From Meconema thalassinum (lineage: Eukaryota; Arthropoda; Insecta; Orthoptera; Tettigoniidae): a DNA stretch of 64,000 bases. This document shows positions 1-11,305 of the stretch, piece after piece; the stretch's first letter is position 1; each line of letters begins with the position of its first letter. Under the pieces are notes generated by a model that searched no databases, was not told the origin of the DNA, and worked only from the letters and a program-made list of their open reading frames with translations. Where the stretch lies: contig OX336389.2 of assembly GCA_946902985.2 (NCBI GenBank), positions 141,721,099-141,785,098 on the forward strand, given 5' to 3'. Position numbers and translations under genes: made by a program.

Positions 1-1008
1 GGATTGGTGCGCTGTGCGTTATCTATTGAAGCTCAGATCCGTTCGTCAGCTTCCTTGTTTATCTCTCCTCCCCACGTAAAGGCACCCCCGCCCCTCACAC
101 ATAGCCTGCCAATTAGGCCACAAACCTAAGATATACTCCGCTTTGCAACAAGTCAATCATTACCCCCACACACATCTCCTCCCTCTCCCTCCCCTCCTTC
201 CAGTTCCTGACCTGCTACAAGGTCGGGCCAGCTAAGTTCACACAGCAACGTGCCGTCAGACACAGCACACACTGAACCTCCAAACAGCTTAAGTAAAGGT
301 AAGCAATCCGGCGCCTGAGTCATCCTCTCACATGTTCATACGTGTAGGCGACTATAATGTTACTTCTTTTTCTTCCCATTACAGCCTCCAGGTAGGAAGG
401 CTGACAGTCAGTTATACCTTCAATTAGAGCTTAGTAAGTTATCACTATACATTTTCGTTTTATCCCTCGTTTTTCTGACGCATTCAATCTTTCTAAGACC
501 CATTATTATCTCTTTATAGTTTGGACAGCAGACATACCCTTTGACTGGTTCACCCCTTCATAGGTTCCGATTGACGTTTCATCACAAGGTTGTAATGTCT
601 CTACCCAATCCAGCATTAAAGAAAAAGGCCGGAAAGACAACGGTCCAGCTTTGGTTCAAAATATACTCTCAAGCCAAAACATGAAGATTGGCTGAAAAAT
701 AGGACGCCGAATTACAATGGAGAGCCAATAAGCCCATTGGTCATCTTCTAATTATCTCCAAATATTTTTAAACATTTTAAATAAATATTTTAATAGCACT
801 TTGAATAGGGCATCATACCAGATCAAAACATTAAGAAGGTCACTAAGACCACATGTGTCACTTCTAGCTGTACTTGTTTTTGCTTTTTAAAATATGGTTA
901 AGATGATATTTTAGAATTAGCTTTTAGAGTGTTACATTTAATGTTTTTTCTCAAAATATGCATGATTTGTGTCTAATTAATATGATGGATGTGAATATGT
1001 ACATAATC
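1..1008. other. Intronic or gene-flanking sequence, nothing recognised
   Basis: No ORF or known repeat is recognisable. The stretch lies downstream (in gene direction) of the second visible alanine aminotransferase exon, so it is probably intron of that minus-strand gene. The last 300 bases are A+T-rich and lead into the first hammerhead-like motif, so part of it may be an old Penelope-like element body. Confidence 0.5.
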
Positions 1009-1060
1009 TTTGCGGCTGAAGAAGGGCCCATGAGGCCCGAAACATGTCCCCAGAGGCAAT
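1009..1060 (+). ncRNA. Hammerhead-like ribozyme motif A (Penelope-like element type)
   Basis: Seen: the core CTGAAGA (1016-1022), then a 5 bp helix II (GGGCC 1024-1028 with GGCCC 1034-1038), GAAA (1039-1042), a minimal helix III (CATG) and a GTC cleavage triplet (1046-1048). Helix I is 2 bp (GG/CC) plus an outer TTGC/GCAA (1010-1013 with 1056-1059). One extra A lies between the core and helix II, as in every copy here. Known: type I hammerheads with very short helix III occur in Penelope-like retroelements. Inference: this is the ribozyme of a decayed element; self-cleavage is unproven. It is followed by the shared tail ATTGATTGGGCGGAG. Confidence 0.6.
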
Positions 1061-1346
1061 AAATTGTTAATTGCCAATAATAAATTGTATTGATTGGGCG
1101 GAGACCCCCTCAACCCATTAGAATCGTTATGGCCTGCATATTTCGAACAAATCATAAATGCCAGTATTACCAACTTAATTTTGTCATTATTCTAAATAGG
1201 TCCTTAAGTCCAGAATTCACTGTATAATTTAAGAATACAAGTTGTCAATAGCTTGTAAGAATTTGCTGATTTTAACAAAGTTTTAATATGCTTTTGAGGA
1301 ATGTCCACATGTTTTTTATGAAGTGCTATGTTGTGAGACAATTATG

Positions 1347-1391
1347 AGAGGCTGAAGAAGAGAGTATCCATATCTCGAAACATGTACCTCT
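1347..1391 (+). ncRNA. Hammerhead-like ribozyme motif B
   Basis: The best-paired helix I in the window: AGAGG (1347-1351) pairs perfectly with CCTCT (1387-1391). The core CTGAAGA is at 1352-1358, helix II is GAGA/TCTC (1360-1363 with 1373-1376), then GAAA (1377-1380), CATG, and a cleavage site GTA (1384-1386), which fits the UH rule. The compensating base changes in helices I and II relative to copies A, C and D argue for RNA-level constraint rather than chance. The downstream tail GGTATTGACTAGGCGGA matches the other copies. Confidence 0.65.
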
Positions 1392-1483
1392 GTTATGAAT
1401 AAAGCATAAAAATAAATACGAAAAGGTATTGACTAGGCGGACTAATTGGTTAAATATCTCATATTAATAAGGCTTCACATACA

Positions 1484-1965
1484 AACACAAAGCTAACCCG
1501 AGTCTTATGCCCCAGACCCCCTTGCCTGTGGTACAAGCAGTAATTTTCGTCCAGACTGTGGCCTAGCCCACTTGCGGCCAATGGATTTGCTCAGACCGTC
1601 GTCTAACCTAGTAGAGACCAAAGGTTTCACCGAGACCGTTGTCTAACCTAGTAGCGACTAATTATTTCGTCCAGACCATCATCTAACCTAGTAGCAAACA
1701 ATGGTTTTGCTTCACCATGGCTTTAGAAGAGTACAATGCAACTTTCCAATTAAATTGAACAACTAAAAGTATTTGTGAACATTTGTAACTCATACCCGAA
1801 CCTCGTACTTTAACTCATATAACTTCACGTGCATGGAACGATGCACTGTTTGAAACCTTATACAACAGAGTAACACAGGGACGAGTCAAGGCACTACATC
1901 AAGCAAACTAGGATCAACATCTGTACATCATCAACTACGCTAAAAAATTCTCGAGACATGTAAGA
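1484..1965 (+). repeat. Copy 1 of a composite repeat with degenerate 40 bp minisatellite
   Basis: This segment aligns with 12644-13380. Both contain TAATAAGGCTT, a block of roughly 40 bp units sharing CTAACCTAGTAG, and then GGCTTTAGAAGAGTACA. Here about four diverged units lie between 1550 and 1720, where the second locus has eight nearly identical ones. Both copies follow a hammerhead-like motif by about 100-170 bp, so the minisatellite block appears to travel with the ribozyme-bearing repeat. Confidence 0.7.
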
Positions 1966-3058
1966 ATCGCAGAATATACTTCATCTGAGATTCTAACCAC
2001 TTCCACAATAACCAGCCAAATTTCCCAAATACAGTCAAAGCTCGATAGAACTATATTCATGGGACCATGGAAATGATATTGTTTAGCAGGGTTATTGTTA
2101 TAATGAGGTTTTGTTAACAGTGACTACTACAGTACAGTACCTTAAAGGCCAATAAATACAGTAGTACTTTTCTGATGAGAAATAATAGAATAACGAAAAA
2201 AATACAAATTTAATCTGGTAGAACACTGTACTATATGTACTCTTCTTGCATAGTCATAACATACAGCTGAAGGTACTCAATCAACTTATAATTAAAGGAA
2301 GGTAAAATAAAATGTATGTACTCAAGCTTCTTATATTTTTTAAGCATTGGGGATTTGTTGATCGTCCGATCAACAATGGTGTCAACTTATGTGTCCCTCA
2401 CGCGTTGCTGCAGAGAAGAACCGTTCGGTGTACTTAAAATTATCACAGATTGCAAAAATCACGGAAATTAACTGCTTATGGCCCCAACACAACACTTCTG
2501 ATTGCAAATCAAGCTCAACAATGTATAGACTAAAACATTTAACACTGGTTCAAACACAGGAGCTCTACGACTCTTTCTGCATTGCTGCCTAGCAGAGCTT
2601 GCCCGCAGCTATACCCTATTCGCTATCTGCTTACTGTCAGCACAGTAAGTAGCGAAACTTCTGAAAATACAGCGCTGAAGGTTGAGAGGTTTAACAAACA
2701 ATACCTTCCATTATGGTCACATTTTTAGAAGCAAAAAATAGTAAGATCCCCGAAACTTTGTCTTCGTTATAACAGGGTGTTGGTACTTAATCGTTGTAAT
2801 GAGGGGTAATTAACATAGTAAATATAGAAAATCAGCTGGGACCATATAAAATTATCGCTGTACCCGGTTTTATCGTTGTGTCTGTAATCGTAGTATTGAG
2901 GTTTGACTGTGCTAAGATTTGAACCCAGGGGGCAGAGGTAAAAGGGAAGAACTGTCACTGACCCACAGAGTAGTCCCATAACAATAGAGACAAAATTATG
3001 AAATTTCTACTTAAGATATTTCAACAACGATCTGATGTAAGTACAAATATTTACTCAC
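1966..3058. other. Intronic sequence, no gene
   Basis: No coding sequence is supported. GTTATAATGAGG near 2096 and GTTGTAATGAGGGG near 2796 look like ends of a MITE with palindromic TTCGTTATAAC-type ends, but I could not define termini or a target duplication. Confidence 0.4.
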
Positions 3059-3148
3059 TTGTCTAATAAATGTGATTGGGGCTTGGCCCATTGCATGGCA
3101 GTCTCCAATATTAGCTTTAATTACTTCTTTGAAAGGTTTCGACACCCC
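3059..3148 (-). CDS. GPT: Alanine aminotransferase, internal exon
   Basis: A 90 bp, phase-0 exon on the minus strand. It is bounded by an acceptor ending TTTTTCAG and a donor reading CAA then GTGAGTAAA. It encodes 30 residues containing KPFKEVIKANIGD and CHAMGQAPITFIRQ, the highly conserved N-terminal segment of alanine aminotransferases (PLP-dependent fold type I; L-alanine plus 2-oxoglutarate to pyruvate plus L-glutamate). It joins in frame to the exon at 16056-16175, across a 12.9 kb intron. The following exons (PLP-binding domain and catalytic lysine) are not in the window and must lie before base 1. Flanking ORF sequence is intron read-through. The family assignment rests on recognising the sequence; no search was run. 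Confidence 0.93.
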
Positions 3149-3784
3149 CTGAAAAACAAGAAATGCAATGGTTAATATAATGCAAAATTTCACTGACAGT
3201 GCAGAAGAAGGATAACTCAAGTCTTGATTATCCATGGTAATGACATAGGTGGTAGTCGCGGTTAAAACAAACTACGATTTATCCAGAGATTTCTTTAATG
3301 AGATGCTAACTGAGATAAGATCATACCATCCTACGAGTGAAACACACCAAATTGGAAAACCCTCAGTGAGGAAATAAGCATGAGATTACAAATATTCATG
3401 GCTCGTTTCCTTAGAGTGTGTTTCACTTGTAAGCAAATTATATTTAGTGCAAGTGTAGAATTTTACTATCAGCATTCATATACTTCTCTGCCAAACAAAC
3501 TTACAAGAACAACAGTAAACTTAAAAATTAATTTAATATCAAAAGAGCCAAAAAAATCAAATATATCTTACTGAATCATATGAAACAATTTTTCTTTATA
3601 CAGTAGGCCAGTTTTTTTTATATTATTTACACAGTAGTATGCCCTGTGGTGTTTGTTAATCATTTGTTATGACTAGCAGTGAGAAATTACTGCACAAAAT
3701 ATACATGCAATTATGTCCTTAAATTGCCAAAGCATGTGCTATAATTTATTGTCAAAATATACATTATTCTCTTGGTACTGTAAA

Positions 3785-4274
3785 TAGACAGACTGAAAGA
3801 GAAGGACGTGAACAAACGATTCAAGACTAGTATAAAGGAAGGACTAATGAAAAACCCTGAACAAACTTCAATTGCAGAGGAATGAGCACTTTTGAAGAAT
3901 GAAATAACAAAATCTGCAGAAGACAACATTGGTAGGAAAGAAAGAAAAGGTAGAAAACCGTGGATCAGACAGCATATAGGGCTACTAGAAGTAATGGACG
4001 AAAGACGGAAGCACAAGAATGTAAGAGATGAAACGGGAAAAGCAGAATACTTAAGTCTTGAGAAATTAGGTCAACAAGAAATGCAAGGAAGCAAAAGAAG
4101 AACGGTAGGGAGAGAAATATACAGGTATAGAAAATTGTCTGAAATTAGGAAAAGTAGATAGCTTATCGAAGGATTAAGAGTACTTATGGGGAAAGGAAGG
4201 CAAAGTGCTGTAATATTAAGAACTCAAACGAAAAACATCTAACAGATAGGGAAGAAAAGGTTGAAGGAAAGATG
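3785..4274 (+). pseudogene. LINE ORF2 fragment, linker between endonuclease and RT (5' part of a split LINE)
   Basis: Translation gives a linker typical of arthropod non-LTR retrotransposons: an ENIGRKERKGRKPW-like motif, then MDERRKHKNV, then TDREEKVEG. A stop (TGA, 3883-3885) and frame changes show that it is dead. The reading resumes at 5602, where WKNYIECLY follows, after a 1.3 kb insertion with the 9 bp duplication GGAAAGATG at 4266-4274 and 5593-5601. It lies within the alanine aminotransferase intron, in the opposite orientation to the gene. The 5' end is truncated near 3785; no endonuclease is visible. Confidence 0.75.
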
Positions 4275-5592
4275 ATGACGATGATGATAATTGTTTTAAG
4301 GGTCCTAACATTGAGGTTATCAGCCCCTAATGGTCTGGGTGATAGCGAAAATGACAATGAAATGGAAACCATAACGAAAACCAAGGTAGACTAAAAACAC
4401 GTACTAAATGTAACTTAGACTGAAAGCACTCACAAAAGGCAAGTTAAAGGAAAATGACAGACAAAGTGGAATTTAGATGGAAAAGACACACAAAATGGAG
4501 TTTAGATTCAAAATACTTACAAAATGCAATTTACATTTGAAACACCCACAAAATGCAATGTAGATTCAAAAGACTGACCAAATGCAATGTAGATTCAAAA
4601 GGCTGACAAAATGCAATTGAGGTTGAAAATACTTACAAAATCAAATGCAATTGAAATTCAAAATAGCCTACGCACAAAATTCAGTTGAAATTCAAAATAC
4701 TCACAAAATGCAATTTATATTCAAAATGCCACCCAAGATTGAATATACTTGCAAAAAGTGATTGAGGTTGAAAATACTTACAAAATGCAATTGAAATTCA
4801 CAACACTCACAAAATGTCGGTGCCCGCGATGCAAAATACTTACAAAATGCAATGTAGATTGAAAATACTTACAAAATGCAAGTGAGATTGAAAATGCTAA
4901 CAAAATGCAATTTAGATTGAAAATACAGTACGGTAACCCCGAAAGGTAAATTTAGATGGAAGCAAGACTTACAAAATGGAATTTAGAGTGAAAATATGCA
5001 AAAATGGAATTTAGATTCAAAATACTCACAAAAAGGCAAGTTAGTTTCAAAATACTCACCAAAATCAATTTAGATTCAAAATACTTACAAAATGCAATTT
5101 AGGTTGAAAATACATGCAATTTAGATTGAAAATGCTGGCGAAATGCAATTGGGGGTTGATAATATTTACAAAATGCGATTGAAATTCAAAATAATCACAA
5201 AATGCAAGTGAAAATCAAAATGGAATTTAGATTGAAAGTACGTGCAAAATGCAATTAGATTGAATAAACTCACAAAACGTAATTTAGATTGAAAAGACGT
5301 AAAAATGTAATTGGAAGTGAAAAGATTTACAAAATGTAAAAGAAAAAGGAGGCGGAACCCTCGAAGAATGTTAGGAATCCGGAAAGATGAGAGAAGGGCC
5401 AATTAAGGCGGGAAAGGAAGACTCCCTAGGCCTCGGATACCCTAATATCGTTGGAGTCGAAAGAGAACAAGAGTTGACAGGAAATACAGTATAACAGAGA
5501 GGAGCCCAGCACAAGTAAGAGGAAGCAATGCCAGACTCCTCTGGGGTCCTGTGGTCGCCAACCCACGTCCCACTAGATGCAAGCCCCTGGGA
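4275..5592 (-). mobile_element. Non-autonomous retroposon containing a large minisatellite, inserted in the LINE
   Basis: Flanked by the 9 bp duplication GGAAAGATG (4266-4274, 5593-5601), so this is one 1318 bp insertion. On the minus strand it starts at GGGGCTTGCATCTAG and ends in GGACCCTTAAAACAAT followed by an ATC-rich tail, so its 3' end is on the left. Its last 60 bp share the tail consensus seen in the short inserts at 17108-17162 and 48337-48396. About 0.9 kb of the middle is tandem repeat. No coding capacity is visible. The 3' tail shared with other retroposons suggests mobilisation in trans by a LINE (inference). Confidence 0.75.
4400..5345. repeat. Minisatellite, unit about 28-35 bp, about 30 degenerate copies
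   Basis: The recurring core is AAAATGCAATTTAGATT followed by CAAAATACTTAC, with many point changes and length variants. Units remain recognisable from about 4400 to 5345. ORFs crossing it are artefacts of the period. It lies wholly inside the retroposon 4275-5592. Confidence 0.9.
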
Positions 5593-5601
5593 GGAAAGAT
5601 G

Positions 5602-7127
5602 GAAAAATTACATAGAGTGTTTGTATAAGGGAAAGCAGATTGAGAAAGGGAAGAGGAAATTGATGAGGATGAGAAAGGCAATTTAATATTGAGATCAGAA
5701 TTTGACAGAGCATTGGAAGACTCAAGCAGAAACAAAGCACCAGGCATAGATGATATACCGATTTAGTTGCTACACTGCATACGTAATTGAAGGTGTGATC
5801 AGGTTATTTCACTTGGTGTGTAGGATTTATGAGACAGGTGAGGTACCCTCCGATTTCAAGAAGAATGTTATCATCCCTATATCGAAGAAAACAGGAGCTG
5901 ACAGATGTGAAGATTACCATACAATCAGCTTGATCACTCATGCTTCAAAGATCCAGACTAGAATAATTTACAAGAGGATGGAAAGACCGATAGAAACACA
6001 GGAGAAACGTAGGAACAATGGAAGCTGTACTAAGTGTTAGGCTGATTTTGGAAGGTAGAATAAGGAAGGATAAGAGAACATTCATGGCATTTGTAGACTT
6101 AGAAAAGGCTTTTGATAATGTTGATTGGAGTAAGTAGTTTGACATTTTGAAAACGATTGGAATAAAGTACAGGTATAGAGGAGGGTACTCTACAATCTAT
6201 ACAGAAACCAGACAGCAGTTATTCGAGCCAAAGGAAATAAAGAGAGAATCTGGTATTCAGAAAGCTGTAAGACAAGGCTGCAACTTATCATCCATACTTT
6301 TCAATCTATACATTGAACGAGCAATGAAGGAAATTGGAGAAGAATTCAAAGTAAGAGTAAAGATTCAAGGAGAAATAATTTCAACTCTGAGATATGCTGA
6401 TGACATCGTCATCTTACATTAGCCGACACACCACAGGATTTGAATGAGTTTTTAAATGCTATGGATTCTGTCTTGAAGAAAGAATTCACGATGAAAATCA
6501 ATAAGTGTAAAATAAAATATTGGAATGCAGCGAAAAGAAATCAGAAACCCCTACAGACGTTGAATTGGCAGGTGAAAGGTTAAAGAAAGTAGGAGACTTC
6601 TGTTACTTAGGAAGCAAAATAACCAGTGATGGACGAAGCAAGAGGATATAAAAAGTAGGTTAGCACAGACAAGGAAAGCATTTATAGAGGAAAGGAATCT
6701 GTTGATATCGAATATAGATTTAGGTATTAGGAAGTAATTTTTGGAAGCCTTTGTCTGGAGTATGGAACTCTATGGAAGTGAAACTTGGACTGTTGGAGCA
6801 GCAGAAAAGAGGAGAATTGAAGCATTTGAAATATGTGTTGCAGGAGAATGATGAAGATCAGATGGGTAGATAGGGTTACAAATGAAGAGAAGATATAGCT
6901 TCCTAGGTCACATACTAAGACACCCCGGAATAGCAAAGTTAGTTATGGAAGGAAGAGTCGAGGATAAGAACTGTAGGGTAGACCAAGGTTAGAATATGTT
7001 AAACAGATTGCCTCGGACGTAGGGTGTGGTAGCTATGTAGAGATTAAATGATTAGCTCAGGACAGGGAAGCATGGAGGGCTGCATCAAAACAGTCAAATG
7101 ACTGAAGACTCTAACAACAACAACAAC
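5602..7127 (+). pseudogene. LINE reverse transcriptase, degenerate (3' part of the split LINE)
   Basis: The RT domain is read in several frames. It shows NLILRSEFDRALEDSRN at 5680-5735 and KNVIIPISKKTGADRCEDYH at about 5855-5920. It continues with FMAFVDLEKAFDNVDW at about 6083-6130, GCNLSSILFNLYIE at about 6270-6320 and the catalytic box YADDIVIL at about 6390-6418. After it come CYLGSKITSDGRSK and the C-terminal thumb up to 7095. Stops and frameshifts are spread throughout. The element ends in CAAATGACTGAAGACTC followed by (AAC)n at 7111-7126, a normal LINE 3' tail. I cannot fix the clade by eye; the RTE/CR1-like grouping is a guess. Confidence 0.85.
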
Positions 7128-8555
7128 ATTCACTCTTATGGATGGCCTAAGAAGTACAGTACAGGCAAAACTGCCCTCACCTCTCCGCATCTAATACCAG
7201 TGAGTGTGTGAGTGAACGATGTGTAGTGCTGTGTGGTCCCACACCATCCAGACAACTGGTGATCAGCCTTGGCCCTGCTTTGCTCTAATTAGCACTGTGC
7301 TAAGGGTTTCTGAAGGTCGTTAAGAATTACTGTCAAGACAGTGGTGAGATGCTGATTGTTGTTTTAAGATGCAGAACGTTAGAATCATCTGCCCCATCAT
7401 CGAGACACTAAACAACATTATCATCATCCCAAAGTCTTGGTTGTGCCTCTGGGTGGCATCTACATAGTGTAATATAATATGCATAGTAAAATTATAAATT
7501 TTAAAACAATATTTCCACTTTTCTTAATGGAGGATGTGATAATGCAGGGGCTAGAGTTGGATGGAATTTTTACCAGAAAAGCCATGTTGTGTTAAGCAGG
7601 GCATAAGATCTTAAGTCCCTACCCAAAGCCAAGCTTGCTTCATTCACTCCAAATAAATATAACATACCATACTGTAAAAAGTTATTCCTACTTATCTTCA
7701 TGCAGTATGTCAATGTTTCTATACTGAATACCAGTTGATTAAAGGGATGTTTTATTACTTCATATTCCAGGAAGTTATCTGAAGATATAACTTAAGTCAA
7801 TTTTTATTATGACTTGACTAAAATGTTCACGAGGCCATTTTTAGTCTCACCTGTCCTTAAAATAATAAAAGTTGTTATTACTGCTAAGTGTTTAAGCAAA
7901 ATTCAGTAAGAAAGGCTTAAAGAGTATGGTAGCAGGAAGGATAATCAATACCAACTTAAAAAATTATCATTATGACTTAATAAGCAACAAATTCTTGTCA
8001 CACCCATCTATGAAGCAACTACAAATTCACTGCGTACCTAAAAACTGATGACTGATTTGCAATCGGTATATTTTCCTCTGTCCATTATAATGCAGAGTTT
8101 CTGTGGCAATTTAATTTTTTTCTTTTACTGACCAGTGTATTAATCAATTTCCATGGAGGTAGGTGTCCATTTCTGTATGAAAAACCACGATTCTCCAAGG
8201 GTTAATAATGTTTTAAATGCTGGTTAGTATTACACATCTGACAAGTCTTTTCCGTTCTAAAGCGAGTGCACTGTTAACTGTTTATATCTGTCCTATTGGC
8301 TCGTCAAAGTTAGTGCAGGGCAAGAGGGAAGGCATGTACCTTGGTATACTCAGCATCAAGTGTTATTGTGTCTATCAGTCTGTATGCTATTCTGATGCCG
8401 ATGCTAATATATAACACTAATTCTATAGTCATAATATACTACCATCATCTGGGGATACTTGGGATATGGGGGTAAACTTGGGACAATTGTGGTATATTTG
8501 ATTTTGTCCTTGTTGGGACCACTAATGTTAACAAACGGTGGTTTTTCTCACGTGT
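7128..8555. other. Intronic sequence, no gene; one short retroposon tail
   Basis: No coding sequence. Around 7358-7395, TTGTTGTTTTAAGATGCAGA followed by ATCATCTGCCCC is a diverged minus-strand copy of the retroposon tail described at 48337-48396. Nothing else is recognised. Confidence 0.5.
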
Positions 8556-8883
8556 GAATGAAAATCCACAGCCTGCTTCCAGTCTCCGACCGGGTCAGGA
8601 ATGGAATGAATGAAGCCCCCATCGAGCGGCGAGGATATGAACTGTGCCGGCTGCCGAGGCCTGACGCACTCCTCTGGGGCAATGATTAAATGAATGACAG
8701 ATGAAATGAAATGATAGTGGAGAGTGTTGCTGGATTGAAATTTTTGACAGGGAAAACCGGAGTACCCGGAGAAAAACCTGTCTGCCTCCGTTTTGTCCAG
8801 CACAGATCTCACATGGAGTGACCGGGATTTGAACCACGGATCCAGCGGTGAGAGGCCGGCGTGCTGCCGCCTAAGCCACGGAG
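8556..8883 (-). mobile_element. tRNA-derived SINE, same family as 57398-57730
   Basis: The reverse complement begins CTCCGTGGCTTAGGCG, has a B-box-like GTGGTTCAAATCC (about 8825-8837), and continues with the body containing GACAAAACGGAGGCAGACAG and CCCGGTCGGAGACTGG. It runs nearly the full length of the plus copy at 57398. I see no convincing target duplication. It would be transcribed in the same direction as the surrounding alanine aminotransferase gene. Confidence 0.85.
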
Positions 8884-10556
8884 TAAGTGTTGCAAATTGA
8901 TCAAATCATTTGTTGACGAACATTCAGCATTCTTACGTTTATAAGTGGAAATTCAATTTACATAATGCAAAATCCAATTTGGCATCAAATTACTATGGAA
9001 TTACCTCATCTATACACTTAGTGTTAAAGTTGGAATTACCTCATCTATAAACTTAGTGTTAAAGTTATGTTATAAGACATTGCTCCAAATCATACCTTCA
9101 CTTTCACCGTTATACTCCAACCTGCAATTAGCCCAAAATGTGTGATCCAAGGTTTCTTAAAAATGGTCACGAATGGGGTTATACTGTCCCATGTTACCAA
9201 TGGTTTCCACAAGTTGATTTTTAATGCTTAAATGCTTCTAGATTACAAAATGATCTGCATTGCAGGTGATAAAATGGAAAGAAAACATAAAAAAGGGTTT
9301 GGTAGTGGGCGATATTTTGATTTTCACAACAAAAATCTGGAGAAAACTATTGACGCAGAAAGAATTAAGTCTTCGGAAAATGGAAGAAAAATACGGCGTC
9401 TCAAGAAGGAAACCATTAGTGGCGACAGTTCTATCCATTTCTCATAGACATTATGAGTGCAAGATCATGAGAAATTACAACGGAGAAAATATATAATTGT
9501 ATTTCCAAATATAGGTGACGTTTCAGATGGGATACTACCCCCAAATTAAGCAAATACTAATACTTAAGGCTGTACAATGGGTAGACATATGTTTGCAGGT
9601 CTAGGATTATGTTACAGTGTTCCAAAACTCTATATTATGCTTCTTTCCTTCTTAATCTATTACAATACAAAAATGAATAATTTATTACATATTGTATTAT
9701 AATATATTTTAAGTTAATAACAGTCTATGTTACAAAATGTTCAACTTGGGGGACAAATGAGTAAATATGGTCTCCATATGAGATTCATGTAACTGTCCCA
9801 AGTATCCTCTATGAATAAAAATTAATTTTTCTCCTTAATTGGTAGAATTAAGTAGAACTAGAGGGCCTGTGCAAGAAATCTTGCATGTGTTAAATCACCT
9901 GCCCGGCTTTATTGTTATGCGGGTTGGAGGCGACACAGTTCTGGCAGGGGCTATCGTCTTGTTTATTTGTTTAAATGCACTTTATAAACACTACATATAT
10001 TTCCATTGATTGTACTATTGAGAAGATTTGGAAGATTTTGGAACAAACTGCACCTTCTAATTCCCTCTAGTTTAAGAGCTTGAGTTTTGTGAAACATACT
10101 GTAGCATTTTGTACATGTGATGATATTTGTATTGCTATCAATAGTATTCATCACTGCTGGAACAGAGAAAGCAGTGACAAAGGCAGTTACAACTTAAAGA
10201 TGTTGAAAAATAAAACTGTCCCAAGTTTTCCCAGATGACGGTACATAACACAAATTTGAAATACCCAACTCGCCAAACACATACCTCGGGGCACAACGAT
10301 TCATCATTATACAGTGCAGACTGTACCACTATCTCCGGGAAAATACATTGCATTACACCGCTGACAAGTTTTAGTTCATATATCTAGCACTGGCAAGGAT
10401 TCATCAAACACGCAATACCAATTTCATATACAAAGCGACCAAAAGTGGAGTAATAATGTTGGCGAATTATGGTGACATTTTACTTAATAATCTATAGGCT
10501 TTCACATCCCAATGAATTGTAAGTCTTTTTAACAATGTAAAATTGTTTTAATGCTT
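8884..10556. other. Intronic sequence, nothing recognised
   Basis: A+T-rich. Two direct copies of GGAATTACCTCATCTATA lie about 35 bp apart near 8998-9050. The short overlapping ORFs between 9232 and 9496 have no recognisable domain. Confidence 0.4.
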
Positions 10557-10970
10557 AGATCAGGTACATCTTCCGAACCGCATAGGTTCTTCCTCGGCCC
10601 AAAATTGTTTGCCTATTAAATTTAAAATCAAATTTGATAATGGGGTGGAAACTAATGAAATATGTGTAAGATTAGAACAAATTCAAAAGCTTTTTGATTA
10701 AAAATGTTTCTTGTCTAAAACATTATACTCTTCAGAACAGGCTATTGTAAAATTGACATCGATGCAGAATATGAGTGAAGAAAACTTGCTGCTCATCTCA
10801 CTCATATTCTATTTCATCTGTTTCCACCTCATTATCAAATGTAATTTTAAATTTGATAGGCAAGCAATTTTGGGCCGAGGAGGAATCTACGGTATGCAGT
10901 TCAAAACATGTAAGTTATCTGAACTAATTATTTTAACAATGAAGCATTGACTGGGCAGAATAAATTATTT
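10557..10970. repeat. Decayed inverted pair of Penelope-like ends with broken hammerhead motifs
   Basis: Bases 10557-10665 (read in reverse) and 10815-10914 are about 85% alike by eye: both contain CAATTTTGGGCCGAGGA. The reverse of the left copy has CCGAGGA, a helix AGAACC/GGTTC, GGAA and GATGTACC, where intact copies have CTGAAGA, helix II, GAAA and CATGTC. The right copy ends with AATGAAGCATTGACTGGGCA, matching the tail GGTATTGATTGGGCGGA after intact copies. I read this as an older version of the palindrome at 11238-12556. Confidence 0.5.
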
Positions 10971-11019
10971 TACAATGTCAAATATTGATAGTCAATGTGG
11001 AACCAATTTTCCTAGGCTG

Positions 11020-11133
11020 AATGTACAGTATTCCCCAGCCCTCAGACCAGAATTATATTTCTTGGCAGAGCCGGATTCGAATCCAGACATCAGAGATGAC
11101 AGCTAAGAATGCTAGCCACTGCGCCTCTAGGTG
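11020..11133 (-). mobile_element. 5' module of a dimeric tRNA-SINE
   Basis: The reverse complement has the A-box-like region GCAGTGGCTAGCATTC, the B box GGATTCGAATCC (about 11068-11080), and then GGCTCTGCCAAGAAATATAA, as in the first module of the SINE at 56048-56577. It is truncated after GGTCTGAGGGCTGGGGAATA. Confidence 0.7.
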
Positions 11134-11305
11134 GATGCAAACCGACGATGACAGCAGGGGATAGTATAGATCGCGATCCATTACACTGCAAAATTTCCCT
11201 AGAAACATCCATGATGTCATGGACGACACTAATGCTTTATCAAATGGGGTTTGTTTGTTCTCCGCCCAATCAATACCTTTAAATACTATAATTTTCACAG
11301 TTTAT

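Noticed and set aside
2040..2815. MITE with GTTATAATGAGG-type ends
   Set aside because: End words are suggestive but inverted repeats and target duplication could not be aligned.
3011..3235. A 74-residue minus-strand ORF as a protein
   Set aside because: It is a 30-codon ALT exon with intron read-through on both sides.
5166..5402. Phenylalanine-rich minus-strand ORF
   Set aside because: Periodic artefact of the roughly 30 bp minisatellite.
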